This document shows, piece by piece, positions 40,475 through 51,844 of a stretch of DNA of 64,000 bases. The stretch lies in NCBI RefSeq assembly GCF_030433895.1, contig NZ_JARUXE010000006.1, forward strand, positions 1-64,000. The letters run 5' to 3'. Source of the stretch: Arthrobacter sp. PsM3 (GTDB taxonomy: Bacteria > Actinomycetota > Actinomycetes > Actinomycetales > Micrococcaceae). How positions within the stretch are numbered: position 1 is the stretch's first letter; the number at the start of each line of letters is the position of its first letter. Below the pieces are notes generated by a model. That model saw nothing but the letters and a program-made list of their open reading frames with translations, was not told the DNA's origin and did no database searches. Position numbers and translations under genes: made by a program.

Positions 40475-41530
40475 TCAGGCCAGCGCCCGCGCCTGCTCGA
40501 TCAGCCGCAGCACCTCCACGGGCCCTGACGGATCCACCGGGACAGGCAAGGCCGAGCCCGCCCCGCCGCCGCGGATCTTGTCCGCCAGGATCCGGTAGAA
40601 CTCCGGGTAGGCGCCGCGCTCGGTGGGCAGCCGGTCGAGGTGGCCGTCCCGGCCGAGGAGCCCGGCCCAGTTCCGGTCCTCGACGCCGTAGTCCGGGTCC
40701 ATTGGGCTGCCGCCCGCCGCGACGAACGGCTCCTGCGGGTCAACGCCATGCTTGGTGAAGCCGCCCCCGCTGCCCAGCAGCCGGAAACGCGGCCCCTGCT
40801 GGGCGCAGAGCATGTTCATCCACAGATGGCTCGTGACGCCGGATTCGTGCCGGAGGGCGAGGAAGACGTCGTCGTCGGTCCTCTCCCCGGGCCGCCGGGC
40901 GTCCAGTTCGGCGTGGGTGACTGTGGCGGGCCCGAACAGCTGCACCGCCTGGTCCAGCAGGTGGGTGCCGAGATCGAACAGCACGCCGCCGCCCTCGTCC
41001 GCCGTCGCCGCCGCCTTCCACGCCTTGGCGACCGCCGGGGACCAGCGTTCGAATCGGGATTCGAACCGCGTGACCGTGCCGAGGACCCCGCTGTCCAGCA
41101 GGCCCCGGATGGTCAGGTAGTCTCCGTCCCAGCGCCGGTTCTGGAAGACGGTGAGCACGCGTCCCAGCCGCGCCGCAAGCCGGATGAGTTCCTCACCTTC
41201 GGCGCTGCGCACGGTAAAGGGTTTGTCGACGACGACGTCGAGCCCGGCTTCCAGCGCGGCTTTCGCGAGCGGGAAATGCGTGGCCGGCGGGGTTCCCAGG
41301 ATAAGCAGGTCCAGTTCGCCGGCGAGCCTAAGGATGTCCGCCGGGGTGTCCACGATCCGGGCGCCGGGGTACCGGGCAGATGCGGCGGCCTGCCGGCCGG
41401 CGTCGGAGGTGGAGATGACCGCGAGGAAGTAGGCGGGGTCCGCCGCGAGCAGCGGGGCATGGAAGACGCTGCCCGAGAGGCCGAAGCCTGCAACGGCCGT
41501 ACGGATGGGCCGGGTGGAGTCGGTTGTCAT
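40475..41530 (-). CDS. Gfo/Idh/MocA-family oxidoreductase
   Basis: About 351 residues. The N-terminal Rossmann motif AGFGLSGSVFHAPLL, the VDKPFTVRSAEG segment with the conserved Lys-Pro (the EKP-type motif), and the C-terminal alpha/beta domain with GTHLLDQAVQLFG identify the family. NAD(P)-dependent oxidation of a sugar or cyclitol is likely; substrate unknown. ATG at 41528-41530 or the GTG three codons earlier may start it. Confidence 0.88.
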   Translation of the reverse strand: MTTDSTRPIRTAVAGFGLSGSVFHAPLLAADPAYFLAVISTSDAGRQAAASARYPGARIVDTPADILRLAGELDLLILGTPPATHFPLAKAALEAGLDVVVDKPFTVRSAEGEELIRLAARLGRVLTVFQNRRWDGDYLTIRGLLDSGVLGTVTRFESRFERWSPAVAKAWKAAATADEGGGVLFDLGTHLLDQAVQLFGPATVTHAELDARRPGERTDDDVFLALRHESGVTSHLWMNMLCAQQGPRFRLLGSGGGFTKHGVDPQEPFVAAGGSPMDPDYGVEDRNWAGLLGRDGHLDRLPTERGAYPEFYRILADKIRGGGAGSALPVPVDPSGPVEVLRLIEQARALA

Positions 41531-41579
41531 GGCTCCCACGCTACCCCCGCCCGGACCCTCCCGCCCGGCTCAAACGGCG

Positions 41580-41614
41580 AAGGCCGGCACCCCCGATGCG
41601 GGGTTGCCGGCCTT
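41580..41614 (-). terminator. Terminator of the peptide transporter operon
   Basis: AAGGCCGGCA pairs with TGCCGGCCTT, and CCCC / GGGG extend the stem. It lies 28 bases after the stop of the substrate-binding protein gene on the minus strand. Confidence 0.6.
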
Positions 41615-41642
41615 GCTGTATCAGCTGGCTCGTAGCCGGGGG

Positions 41643-43349
41643 CTACTTCTTTTCCCAGCCGAGGGTGGTCCAGTCCGGAACCTGGGACAGGCTCTTGAAC
41701 AGGGACGGGCCGTAGTTGGCCAGGCCGCTGCGCACAAAGGAGATCTGCGGACCGTTCATCACCACACCCATGGAGAAGTACTTCTCCATGTGCTTCTTCT
41801 CAACTTCCATGGCTGCCTTGTTGCGCTCGGTGTTGTCGGCGATGGTAGAGAGCTTCTGGATCTCGGCGTCCAGTTCCGCGTCGCCCAGTTCGTTCTCGTT
41901 CGTCTTGGAATCATAGAACTGCTTGACGGCGTCGGTCGCGTCCGAGCCCACGGTGTAGCCGGAGACGCTCATGAAGAAGTCCCGGCTGCCCAGGACCTTG
42001 CCGAAGTCGGCGGATGCGCGCTGGTCGATGCCAACATCCATGCCGCCGGCCTTCAGCTGGCTCTGCAGCGTCTGCGCGAACGCCAGGGTGGTGGGATCGT
42101 CGCCGAAGTTGCTGATCTTGAAGGCGGCGGGGACGCCGTCCTTTTGCATGATGCCTGCGGCGTTGGCCGTGTAGCCAGCGTCGGTCAGGACCTTCTTGGC
42201 GGCCTCGGCGCCGGTTTCCTTGACCGGGTAGTTGTCCTGGTAGTACTTGGAGAACGGCAGCAGCATCATCGATCCGGAGCTGGTTTCGTCCCAGTTCAGT
42301 CCGTTGAAGCGCACCTTGCGCAGGGCCTCGCGGTCGACGGCGGTGAAGATCGCCTTGCGGACTGCGACGTCACTCATCGGCGCCTTCTGCGCGTTGAGGT
42401 TCAGGCCGCCGGCGAAGAGGCGCTGGCCACGGCGGATCTCGGAGTTCTTGGAGCCGTCGAGCTGCTTGTAGGGGGTGATGGTGTTTGCGGAAACACCATC
42501 GATTTCACCGTTCTTGAAGGCTGCGATGGCGGCGCTGCTCTCCAGCTGGCGGAAAACCACCTTGTCCAGGACAGGCTGGGTGCCCCACCACTTGTCGTTC
42601 TGGGCAAGCGTGACCGTCTTGGCGGCACTGTCGTACTGGTCCAGCTTGAAAGGCCCGGCCATCCATTCCGGGTGCATGTCGCCGGTGAAGCCTTCGTTGA
42701 AGAGCGCCGGGGTGTTCACGGCCGGGTGGACCAGGCCGGTGAAGAGGGCATCCAGCGGATAGACCGGCTGGGTGGTGGTGACAATGACTTCCTTGGCGCT
42801 GGAACCGGCTTTGACGGATTCGACGAACTCGTAGGCGCCGGAACTGACGATGTCGATGTCCTTGTTTTCGCCCTTGAGCATGTTCCAGGTGTTTTCGAAG
42901 GTCTTGACGTCGATCGGGGTGCCGTCGTTGTAGGTGGCCTTCTCATTGACCTTGATGGTGATGGTCTGCTTGCCGTCCTTGACCTCGCTCTTGACGTCTT
43001 CGCAGAAATCCTTGTTCGGCGTGGCGGTGCCGTCGAAGTCATAGTTCCAGCAGCCCCAGGTGCCGGCCTGGTCGATCGGGCGGTGCAGGGCGGTGTTGTC
43101 CGCACTGTTGCCGTTGTTGGAGAAACCGTTGAAGTCCGGACCGATGTTGCCCAGCGGCAGAGTGACGGTGCCGCCCGGCTGCAGGTCCTTGACGTCCTTC
43201 GCGTTGATGCTGATCAGCTTGGCCAGGTCACTTCCCGCGTCCTGGCCTTTCGCGGCCGCCGGACCTTGTGCGGCGCCGCCGCCACAAGCGGTCAGCGCAA
43301 GCGCTGCAACGACGGCGGTAACGCCGCCGATCTTGGTCAGATTCTTCAT
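41643..43349 (-). CDS. Oligopeptide ABC transporter substrate-binding lipoprotein
   Basis: A 568-residue exported lipoprotein (SBP family 5). Signal peptide with lipobox LTAC at about 20-23, then a Gly-rich linker. The start MKNLTKIGG has GAAGGGGAAC upstream; a longer frame lacks a signal peptide. Family features include ATYNDGTPIDVKTFENTWNML and DPTTLAFAQTLQSQLKAGGMDV. It should capture peptides and deliver them to the permeases encoded upstream. It is the last gene of its operon, which is unusual for this class. Confidence 0.92.
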   Translation of the reverse strand: MKNLTKIGGVTAVVAALALTACGGGAAQGPAAAKGQDAGSDLAKLISINAKDVKDLQPGGTVTLPLGNIGPDFNGFSNNGNSADNTALHRPIDQAGTWGCWNYDFDGTATPNKDFCEDVKSEVKDGKQTITIKVNEKATYNDGTPIDVKTFENTWNMLKGENKDIDIVSSGAYEFVESVKAGSSAKEVIVTTTQPVYPLDALFTGLVHPAVNTPALFNEGFTGDMHPEWMAGPFKLDQYDSAAKTVTLAQNDKWWGTQPVLDKVVFRQLESSAAIAAFKNGEIDGVSANTITPYKQLDGSKNSEIRRGQRLFAGGLNLNAQKAPMSDVAVRKAIFTAVDREALRKVRFNGLNWDETSSGSMMLLPFSKYYQDNYPVKETGAEAAKKVLTDAGYTANAAGIMQKDGVPAAFKISNFGDDPTTLAFAQTLQSQLKAGGMDVGIDQRASADFGKVLGSRDFFMSVSGYTVGSDATDAVKQFYDSKTNENELGDAELDAEIQKLSTIADNTERNKAAMEVEKKHMEKYFSMGVVMNGPQISFVRSGLANYGPSLFKSLSQVPDWTTLGWEKK

Positions 43350-43398
43350 GTGTTCCCCTTCATTTTTGGTGCAAGGTGTGATGCGTGTGACTGGTGGG

Positions 43399-45650
<2,252 letters not shown>

Positions 45651-45654
<4 letters not shown>

Positions 45655-46661
45655 GTGGTCTTCTTCCCTGCGGTCGTCGGTGTCTTGCCGGACTTGCCCT
45701 TCCCGGGGTCGCTCCTCTTGGCGCGGCCGACGGAGCTGGAGCTGGGGTCGAACGCGTCACGGAGGCCGTCGTTCATCATGGCGAGCGAACCGGTCAGCAG
45801 GAACATGACGGTCAGCGGGACCCAGAACATCCACGGGAAAGTGGAGACCTGGGAGGTTGCCTGGCCGATCAGCACACCCAGGCTGACGTCCGGGACCTTG
45901 ATGCCGATGCCGATGAAGGAAAATGCCACCTCGGCCAGGATCGCTCCGGTGATGCCGCGGGTGATGTCCAGCACCAGCAGCGAGCCGATGTTCGGGACGA
46001 GGTGCCGCCAGACAATGCGCCGCGGCGGGATCCCCATGTACTGGGCGGCCTTGACGAAGTCCCGGGTCATGAGCGACATCGAGAGTGAGCGGATGAGGCG
46101 GGCCGTCCCCATCCAGCTGAAGACCAGCAGGACGATGATCAGCAGGAGCCAGCTGGGCAGGGACTTCTGCAGGCCGTTGCCGCCGCCGCTTGTGGCCACG
46201 GCGACGACCAGCAGGGCCGGCATCATGATCAGGGCTTCGAGGATGAAGAGCATGACCTTGTCCACCTTCCCGCCGAAGTAGGCCATGGTGCAGCCATAGA
46301 CGGCGGCGATCAGGACCGAGACGAGGCCGACGACGAGGCCAATCAGGATCGAGATCCGGGTGCCCTCCACGGTCAGGGCGTAGAGGTCTATCCCGGCCTG
46401 GGAGGTTCCCAGCAGGTGCTCGGCCGACGGCGGCATGCCAATGTTGAACGGGTCGATCCTCTCCTTGTCCCAGCTGGTGAAGAGGCCGCCCATGAAAGAG
46501 AAGAGGGTCAGGGCGAGGAAGATGACCAGGCCGACGACGGCTGTCTTGTTGCGCAGGAAGCGGCGGAGGATGATCGAGGACTTCGTGATGACGACGTCGC
46601 TGTTCTCGATTTTTGCCTCACCGGCGACGGCAGCCGGGTCGACGGTATTGAGGTTTGTCAT
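45651..46661 (-). CDS. Peptide ABC transporter permease, DppC type
   Basis: A 336-residue membrane protein with an N-terminal cytoplasmic stretch and six helices. DppC-type features: LLGTSQAGIDLYALTVEGTRISILIG and the EAA loop LTRDFVKAAQYMGIPPRRIVWRHLVPNI. It pairs with the DppB-type permease. The gene ends inside the ATPase gene's start (four-base overlap) and begins two bases after the other permease stop. Confidence 0.93.
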
Positions 46662-46663
46662 GG

Positions 46664-47650
46664 TTACTGCACCCGCACTCTCGGGTCGACGAGCGTGGTG
46701 GCGAAGTCCGCCAGGATGGCGCCGATTGCGAAGATTACGGAGCCGTAGGCGAGGGTCGCCGTCGCGGCGTTGACGTCCTGCAGGGCGATCGCGTCAATGC
46801 TCCAGGAGCCGACGCCGTGCCAGGCGAAGATCTTCTCGGCGAAGAAGCCGCCGGCGAAGATGGCCGGGATGGTGAAGGCGATGCTTTGCGCCACGGGGAT
46901 GAAGGACACCCGGAGGGCGTGCCGGCTGATGGCCTGGTTGCGGGTCAGCCCCTTGGCCCGAGCCGTCCGGACGAAGTCGGCGTTGACGTTGTCCAGGAGG
47001 TATTGGCGCTGGGCGATCTGGTAGGTCCCCCAGCCCACGATCGTGATCGCGAAGGTGGGCACCGCGTAGTGGGCCAGCATGTCGACGAATTGCGCCCAGC
47101 CGCCGCCGTCCAGCCCCGGGGTGGAGATGCCGGTGACAAAGAAGATGCGTTCTCCGACCGTCTCGTTGATGTTGATGGCGCCAAGCTGCACCAGGAAGTA
47201 GGCGATTGGCGCGGGCACGATGTAAACGAGGTAGCTGTAGGAGGTGATGACCCGGTCGGAGGCCCTGTACTGCCGCGCCGCGGTATACACACCCAGGGCG
47301 ACGCCGATGATCAGGGTCAGGACGATGGAGGCCAGGAACAGCCGGGTCGAGATCCAGACCCGGTCACCGAATTCGGCGTTGATGAACGCGCCGTTGGGGC
47401 TGCGTCCCCAGTCCCAGCGGGTGACGATCGCCGTGAGCCACCCGACGTAGCGCTCCCACGGGCTCAGGTCCGGGTCGAGTCCCTTGAGGCGGAAGGAGTT
47501 CGCCACCTGTTCGGGGGTGGGCCGCGGAATGCGTTCCTGTTCCAGCAGCGCGGGCTGCAGGGTGTTGACGGCCAGGAAGTACCCGGCCGTGGTGGTCAGG
47601 AAGATCATGAAGACATACGTGAGGGCACGTTTGGCGAGGTATCGGATCAT
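46664..47650 (-). CDS. Peptide ABC transporter permease, DppB type
   Basis: A 328-residue permease. MIRYLAKRALTYVFMIFLTTTAGYFL is the typical first helix of DppB-type subunits, and the EAA loop RTARAKGLTRNQAISRHALRVSFIPVA follows. I start at the ATG 47648-47650, although its ribosome site is weak; an alternative TTG 31 codons upstream adds an Arg-rich segment absent from family members. First gene of the peptide operon. Confidence 0.9.
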   Translation of the reverse strand: MIRYLAKRALTYVFMIFLTTTAGYFLAVNTLQPALLEQERIPRPTPEQVANSFRLKGLDPDLSPWERYVGWLTAIVTRWDWGRSPNGAFINAEFGDRVWISTRLFLASIVLTLIIGVALGVYTAARQYRASDRVITSYSYLVYIVPAPIAYFLVQLGAININETVGERIFFVTGISTPGLDGGGWAQFVDMLAHYAVPTFAITIVGWGTYQIAQRQYLLDNVNADFVRTARAKGLTRNQAISRHALRVSFIPVAQSIAFTIPAIFAGGFFAEKIFAWHGVGSWSIDAIALQDVNAATATLAYGSVIFAIGAILADFATTLVDPRVRVQ

Positions 47651-48012
47651 GGGACGGCTAGTTCTGGATCGCCGTTGCCTGTGCGGAGCCTGCCGTTGCC
47701 GGACCGGCTGATACAGCCTCGCCAACTGCAGGATTCTTGACAAAATTCACAGCTTGGTCCTTCCGTAGTCCCCCATCCGGCAGGGGATTACCGCCGCCGA
47801 TCCGGGATCTTGGCCAGCGGGTGTCTGGCCGCCCGCAGGCCTTTCAGCACGTCCTGGTGGACTATGTTGCGGGTCACATTCCAGAGGAAACTATCACATC
47901 CGCACGGCAGCCGAATGCCCCCCATCCCGGCAATCCGCGAGTCAGGTATCAGATCGTTATGAATAAATCCGGGGAATTGATTTGACGTGGCCCGTCCGGG
48001 ATCCGGATCGAA
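47651..48012. other. 362-base region upstream of the peptide transporter operon
   Basis: It separates the DppB-type start from the convergent-facing TetR stop (both minus strand). An AT-rich patch (47880-47985) includes TGTGATAGTTT on the minus strand, a possible -10 for the operon. An 82-codon plus-strand frame here has no family resemblance and poor codon bias. No other feature seen. Confidence 0.5.
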
Positions 48013-48609
48013 CTAGGCCCCCCGCACCACGCGCGAGACGAGCTCACGCCAGGACGCGGCGAGGCGGTCGGGGGAAATCTGGTGCACCCGGACGGCATGC
48101 AGAATCCGCTCAGGCTCCAGGACGGCACTGAGCGAGGTGGCCATCAGCCAGGGGTCCGCGGTCACGCCCGCCTCCCGGAGCAGCATCTCCAGATGCCGGT
48201 GCCAGAGCACGGCCGCCGGTACGTCGAAACGGTTGTACGCGGATACGTCCGCGGCCCGGGCCAGCTCGCCGAATTCCATCACCCAGGCGATGCGCTCCTC
48301 GCCGAAGGCGATGAGCCGCTCCAGCGGCGGAGCGCCCGGGCCGAGCGGCGGCGGACCGAACATGAAACGCCCCTGGAACCGGGCCTCGGCGTCGCTGAGC
48401 AGCGCCATCATGAGCCCCGCCCGGCTGCCGAACCGGCGGAACACCGTCCCCTTGCCCACCCCCGCCCGCTGCGCCAGCGTGCCCATGGTCAGCCCGTCCG
48501 CCCCGCATTCCTCGATGAGCTCGCGGGCAGCACGGAGCAGCAGCTCGCGGTTCCGGGCGGCGTCGCGGCGTTCGGGCTCCGCGTCCGGGCGGAGGGGGAT
48601 TAAGCTCAC
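48013..48609 (-). CDS. TetR-family regulator divergent from an FMN reductase
   Basis: A 198-residue TetR protein. Helix-turn-helix: RELIEECGADGLTMGTLAQRAGVGKGTVFRRFGSRAGLMMAL (about 32-72). The ligand domain is unremarkable. A perfect palindrome lies between it and the divergent NADPH-FMN reductase gene. The pair looks like a sensor of reactive or aromatic compounds controlling its detoxifying reductase. Confidence 0.92.
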   Translation of the reverse strand: MSLIPLRPDAEPERRDAARNRELLLRAARELIEECGADGLTMGTLAQRAGVGKGTVFRRFGSRAGLMMALLSDAEARFQGRFMFGPPPLGPGAPPLERLIAFGEERIAWVMEFGELARAADVSAYNRFDVPAAVLWHRHLEMLLREAGVTADPWLMATSLSAVLEPERILHAVRVHQISPDRLAASWRELVSRVVRGA

Positions 48610-48636
48610 ACCGCACAGTCTAGCCTCGGGGAATAG

Positions 48637-48656
48637 AAACGGACCGCAGTCCGTTT
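48637..48656. promoter_or_regulatory. TetR operator between the TetR and reductase genes
   Basis: AAACGGAC-CGCA-GTCCGTTT, a perfect 8-4-8 palindrome, in the 124-base divergent promoter. It is 28 bases from the TetR start and 78 bases from the reductase start. Confidence 0.8.
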
Positions 48657-48733
48657 TGATCAGTGAAGGCCGGCAAAGCCTCCACGATCAGCCAGCCGCG
48701 GGATCATCCGCGGCGCGACCCCCAGGAGTCCAC

Positions 48734-49297
48734 ATGTCCAAGAACACCGTTCTCACCCTGGTCGGCAGCCTGCGCGCCGATTCCACCAACCAGAAGCTCG
48801 CCGAGGCCATCCAGCTGAACGCACCCGAACAGGTTGAGGTGCTCATCCATGATTCCCTCGGCAACATCCCGTTCTACAACGAGGACATCGACGTCGAGGG
48901 CCAGGTTCCCGCCGCCGCAGCCGCCCTGCGCGCCGCCGCCAACGAGGCCGACACCCTGCTGCTGGTTACGCCGGAGCACAACGGCACGGTCCCCGCATCG
49001 CTGAAGAACGCCATCGACTGGCTGTCACGCCCCTTCGGCGCAGGCGCCCTCAGCGGCAAGCCGACCGCCGTCGTCGGCACCGCCTTCGGCCAGTTCGGCG
49101 GAATCTGGGCCCAGGATGAGGCCCGCAAGGCCGTCGGCATCGCCGGCGCCCGGGTCCTGGAGAACGTCAAGCTGGCCGTCCCGGGCTCCATGGTCCGCTT
49201 CGCCGAGGTCCACCCGAAGGACGACGCTGAGGTCGTGGAGCAGATCAAGGCCGTCTTCGAGGCCCTGGAAGACTCCCGCGCGGTCACCGCAGCCTAG
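48734..49297 (+). CDS. NADPH-dependent FMN reductase family protein
   Basis: A 187-residue flavodoxin-fold enzyme. GSLRADSTNQKLAEAI near the N terminus binds FMN phosphate, and LLVTPEHNGTVPASLKNAIDWLSR is the family signature (P-E-Y/H-N-G...K-N-A-I-D-W). It likely reduces quinones, azo compounds or chromate with NADPH. ATG with AGGAG five bases upstream; a much longer upstream frame is spurious. Confidence 0.92.
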   Translation: MSKNTVLTLVGSLRADSTNQKLAEAIQLNAPEQVEVLIHDSLGNIPFYNEDIDVEGQVPAAAAALRAAANEADTLLLVTPEHNGTVPASLKNAIDWLSRPFGAGALSGKPTAVVGTAFGQFGGIWAQDEARKAVGIAGARVLENVKLAVPGSMVRFAEVHPKDDAEVVEQIKAVFEALEDSRAVTAA

Positions 49298-49310
49298 GTC
49301 CGCAACAAAG

Positions 49311-49352
49311 CGGAACATCCCCGGCCGCCGAGAAGCGGCCGGGGATGTTCCG
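49311..49352 (+). terminator. Terminator after the FMN reductase gene
   Basis: Two perfect 18-bp arms (CGGAACATCCCCGGCCGC and its complement) around a six-base loop CGAGAA, 13 bases after the stop. No T-tract. Confidence 0.75.
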
Positions 49353-49412
49353 TGTCCGGAGCCGTCCGGAACTGATTGGAAACAAAGGTTTTCCCCGAGG
49401 CAACATGGGTTG

Positions 49413-49428
49413 TATTCTGTGAGATGTG
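49413..49428 (+). promoter_or_regulatory. -10 element and leaderless start of the aminotransferase gene
   Basis: TATTCT (49413-49418) is followed by seven bases and the GTG start codon at 49426. No ribosome site is present. The weak -35 candidate TTTTCC is 18 bases upstream of the -10. Confidence 0.5.
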
Positions 49429-50718
49429 ACCCACGAAACACTTGATGCCGCCGCAGAAGTACTTCCGGCCGAGGCAATTGACGCAATCGAACGTGCGGCT
49501 ACGTCCGCCCACCGCCACGAGGACCTGTTCTCGGAGCGCGCAGCAAATATCAAGCAATCGGCGGTCCGGGATGTTTTCGACATCTCGATGCGCCCCGGGC
49601 TCGTCTCACTGGCGGGCGGAAGTCCGTATCTGCAGTCCCTGCCGCTGGAACGGCTCGGCCAGACCGCCGCGAAGATCATCGCCGAACAGGGGATGACCGC
49701 GCTGCAGTACGGCGGAGGGCAGGGCACCGAGGAACTCCGGACCCAGGTCTGCGAAGTTATGGCCGCCGAAGGCATCCTGGACGCAAAACCAGAAAACGTC
49801 GTGATCACCGCGGGTTCCCAGTCCGCGCAGGACGTCGCGACGAAGGTCTTCTGCAACCCGGGGGATGTGGTGCTGGTCGAGGACCCCACCTATGTCGGCG
49901 CACTTAACACCTTTGAGGCCTATCAGGTCCAGGTCGCCAACGTGCCGATGGACGGCGACGGGATCATTCCGGACCTCCTGGAGGCGCGGATTGCCGCCCT
50001 GCAGACGGCAGGCAAGAACATCAAGTTCCTGTACACGATCCCGAGCTTCAACAACCCCTCCGGCATCACGCTGTCGATGGAGCGGCGGCAACGGGTGGTG
50101 GATATATGCCGTAAGGCGAACATTTTGGTATTGGAGGACAATCCCTACGGACTGCTCCGTTTCGACGGAAAGCCCCTCACCCCGCTGCGGGCAGCGAACC
50201 CGGACGACGTGATCTACATGGGGTCCTTCTCGAAGATCTTCGCGCCGGGCCTGCGGATCGGCTGGGCACTCGTCCCCGCCCACCTCCAGCGCCGCTATTA
50301 CCTGGCCTCGGAGGCTGTCACCCTGTGCCCGCCGACCCTCAACCAGATGCTCGTCTCCGCCTACCTTCGTGACTACGACTGGCGCGGCCAGATCGACACG
50401 TACCGGGGGCTGTACAAGGAAAGGTGCGATGCGATGCTGGCCGCCCTCGACGAATACATGCCGCCGGGCCTCAGCTGGACGCGTCCGGAGGGCGGCTTCT
50501 TCGTCTGGGTCACGCTGCCCGAGGGCGTTGACACCTACCCGCTGCTGAAAAAGGCAATCGATGCCGGGGTGGTCTTCATTCCGGGCGCCGCCTTCACACA
50601 TTCCGATGATCCCTCCAACAAAATTCGGCTGGCCTTCAGCGCCGTCCCACCGGAGTCCATCCGCGAAGGAGTCCGCCGGCTGGCGCCGGTCCTGCGGGAA
50701 GCCATCGAGGCCCTGTAG
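49426..50718 (+). CDS. PLP-dependent aminotransferase, class I/II (LysN/MocR-aminotransferase-like)
   Basis: A 430-residue aminotransferase. Features: SLAGGSPYLQSLPLE, LQYGGGQGTEELR, VEDPTYVGAL, the FYTIPSFNNPSG-type motif (here LYTIPSFNNPSG), ILVLEDNPYGLLRF, and the PLP lysine in MGSFSKIFAPGLRIGW. It is closest in style to 2-aminoadipate or aromatic/branched-chain aminotransferases. There is no N-terminal HTH, so it is not a MocR regulator. Substrate undetermined. Confidence 0.9.
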   Translation: MTHETLDAAAEVLPAEAIDAIERAATSAHRHEDLFSERAANIKQSAVRDVFDISMRPGLVSLAGGSPYLQSLPLERLGQTAAKIIAEQGMTALQYGGGQGTEELRTQVCEVMAAEGILDAKPENVVITAGSQSAQDVATKVFCNPGDVVLVEDPTYVGALNTFEAYQVQVANVPMDGDGIIPDLLEARIAALQTAGKNIKFLYTIPSFNNPSGITLSMERRQRVVDICRKANILVLEDNPYGLLRFDGKPLTPLRAANPDDVIYMGSFSKIFAPGLRIGWALVPAHLQRRYYLASEAVTLCPPTLNQMLVSAYLRDYDWRGQIDTYRGLYKERCDAMLAALDEYMPPGLSWTRPEGGFFVWVTLPEGVDTYPLLKKAIDAGVVFIPGAAFTHSDDPSNKIRLAFSAVPPESIREGVRRLAPVLREAIEAL

Positions 50719-50771
50719 CCTGAATCATTGGTGCATGGCCCCACACGTTCGCTGACCCCAAGGAGCATTTC

Positions 50772-51203
50772 ATGACCGGAATTATTGTTGTCGGCGTTGA
50801 CGGCAGCGAGACTGCCCTGAAGGCCGCGCACACCGCCCGTGACCTTGCCGCCTCGCTCGGGGCGACCCTTCACGTGGTCAGTGCGTTCGACAGCGACAGG
50901 ACAGAGGTCTTCGGCAGCGGCAGCGACAAATGGATTGTCTCCGATGCGGGGGACGCGGAGAAGGTGGCCCGGGGCGTCGCGGACAGCCTCCGCACCCCGG
51001 CACTGAACGTCACCTACGCAGCCGCCCGCGGCAAGCCGGCCGAGGCGCTGATCGACGAAGCGGCCCGCTCCGGCGCCTCACTGATAGTGGTCGGGAACCG
51101 CCGGATGCACGGCCTGGGCCGCGTGCTCGGCAGCGTGGCCAACTCCGTGGCCCACAACGCGCCCTGCGACGTTTACATCGCCAAGACCGATACGTCGGAT
51201 TAG
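50772..51203 (+). CDS. Universal stress protein (UspA family)
   Basis: A 143-residue single-domain Usp. It begins IIVVGVDGSETALKAAHTARDLA and ends in the ATP-binding motif VVGNRRMHGLGRVLGSVANSVAHN (G-x2-G-x9-G-S), followed by a final strand. Members bind ATP and act in starvation or stress survival. AAGGAG precedes the ATG. A hairpin lies after the stop. Confidence 0.93.
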   Translation: MTGIIVVGVDGSETALKAAHTARDLAASLGATLHVVSAFDSDRTEVFGSGSDKWIVSDAGDAEKVARGVADSLRTPALNVTYAAARGKPAEALIDEAARSGASLIVVGNRRMHGLGRVLGSVANSVAHNAPCDVYIAKTDTSD

Positions 51204-51218
51204 GCGCGGACCGCAACT

Positions 51219-51246
51219 GCCGGCGCCGGACATTCCCGGCGCCGGC
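51219..51246 (+). terminator. Terminator after the universal stress gene
   Basis: GCCGGCGCCGG-ACATTC-CCGGCGCCGGC, a perfect 11-bp stem, 15 bases after the stop. Confidence 0.65.
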
Positions 51247-51353
51247 CCGGCCGTTGAACAGCCCCGGGGCAAATCTTCGGCGGCCTCCGGTCACCCCCAA
51301 TGGTGATCGGCAGCCAACGGACAGCGCGTCCCGTGCCGGCGGTCGTGGCTTCT

Positions 51354-51680
51354 TTACGGAAGCACTGGGGTACGTGCCGTCTGGTCCGAGATGTGGGACG
51401 TGGCAGCGCATTCCCGCACGGACTCGACCCCTTCGACCGCAGCGGCAAGGTCCGGGTAGGTTCTGGAGAGGGCCAGCACGGCCCCGTTCCCGTCAAGGAT
51501 GCGGATGAGGAAGGCGCCCCGGTCGTCACGGACGAGTTCAAACTTGCCGGGGGCTGAGGGCCGTTGGGCTTCGGCTGCCTGAACGGTGCCGGACACGGCC
51601 GGCGCCGGGGCGTGCGGGACTCCCTGGAACGCATGTGCGTGTTTGGCGGCGGAAGGCTGGACGGGGGAAATCGTTGACAT
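51354..51680 (-). CDS. DUF1508 (YegP-like) domain protein
   Basis: A 108-residue protein. The first 40 residues are Ala/Pro-rich. Residues 45-95 match the small DUF1508 repeat: GKFELVRDDRGAFLIRILDGNGAVLALS...YPDLAAAVEGVESVRECA. Only one repeat is present, compared with two in YegP of Escherichia coli. Function unknown. GGAG lies five bases before the ATG. Confidence 0.78.
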   Translation of the reverse strand: MSTISPVQPSAAKHAHAFQGVPHAPAPAVSGTVQAAEAQRPSAPGKFELVRDDRGAFLIRILDGNGAVLALSRTYPDLAAAVEGVESVRECAATSHISDQTARTPVLP

Positions 51681-51844
51681 GGTAGCTCCACAGTGGGGTT
51701 CCAGTGGCCGCGTCCTGACCTACTCCTGACTATACCCTCCGAGACCCTGCACGGATGTCGTGCGTCACAATCGGGGTCCCGCGTGGACCGACAGGGCGTC
51801 TGCGGGCCCTGTCGGTCCGGCTCCAGGGCCCGCCGGTTCCCGGC

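Noticed and set aside
41048..41068. tRNA-like T-loop sequence GTTCGAATC on both strands
   Set aside because: It lies inside the oxidoreductase coding frame and no acceptor or anticodon stem surrounds it.
47737..47985. 82-codon plus-strand ORF
   Set aside because: Poor codon bias, no homology features, lies in a promoter region.
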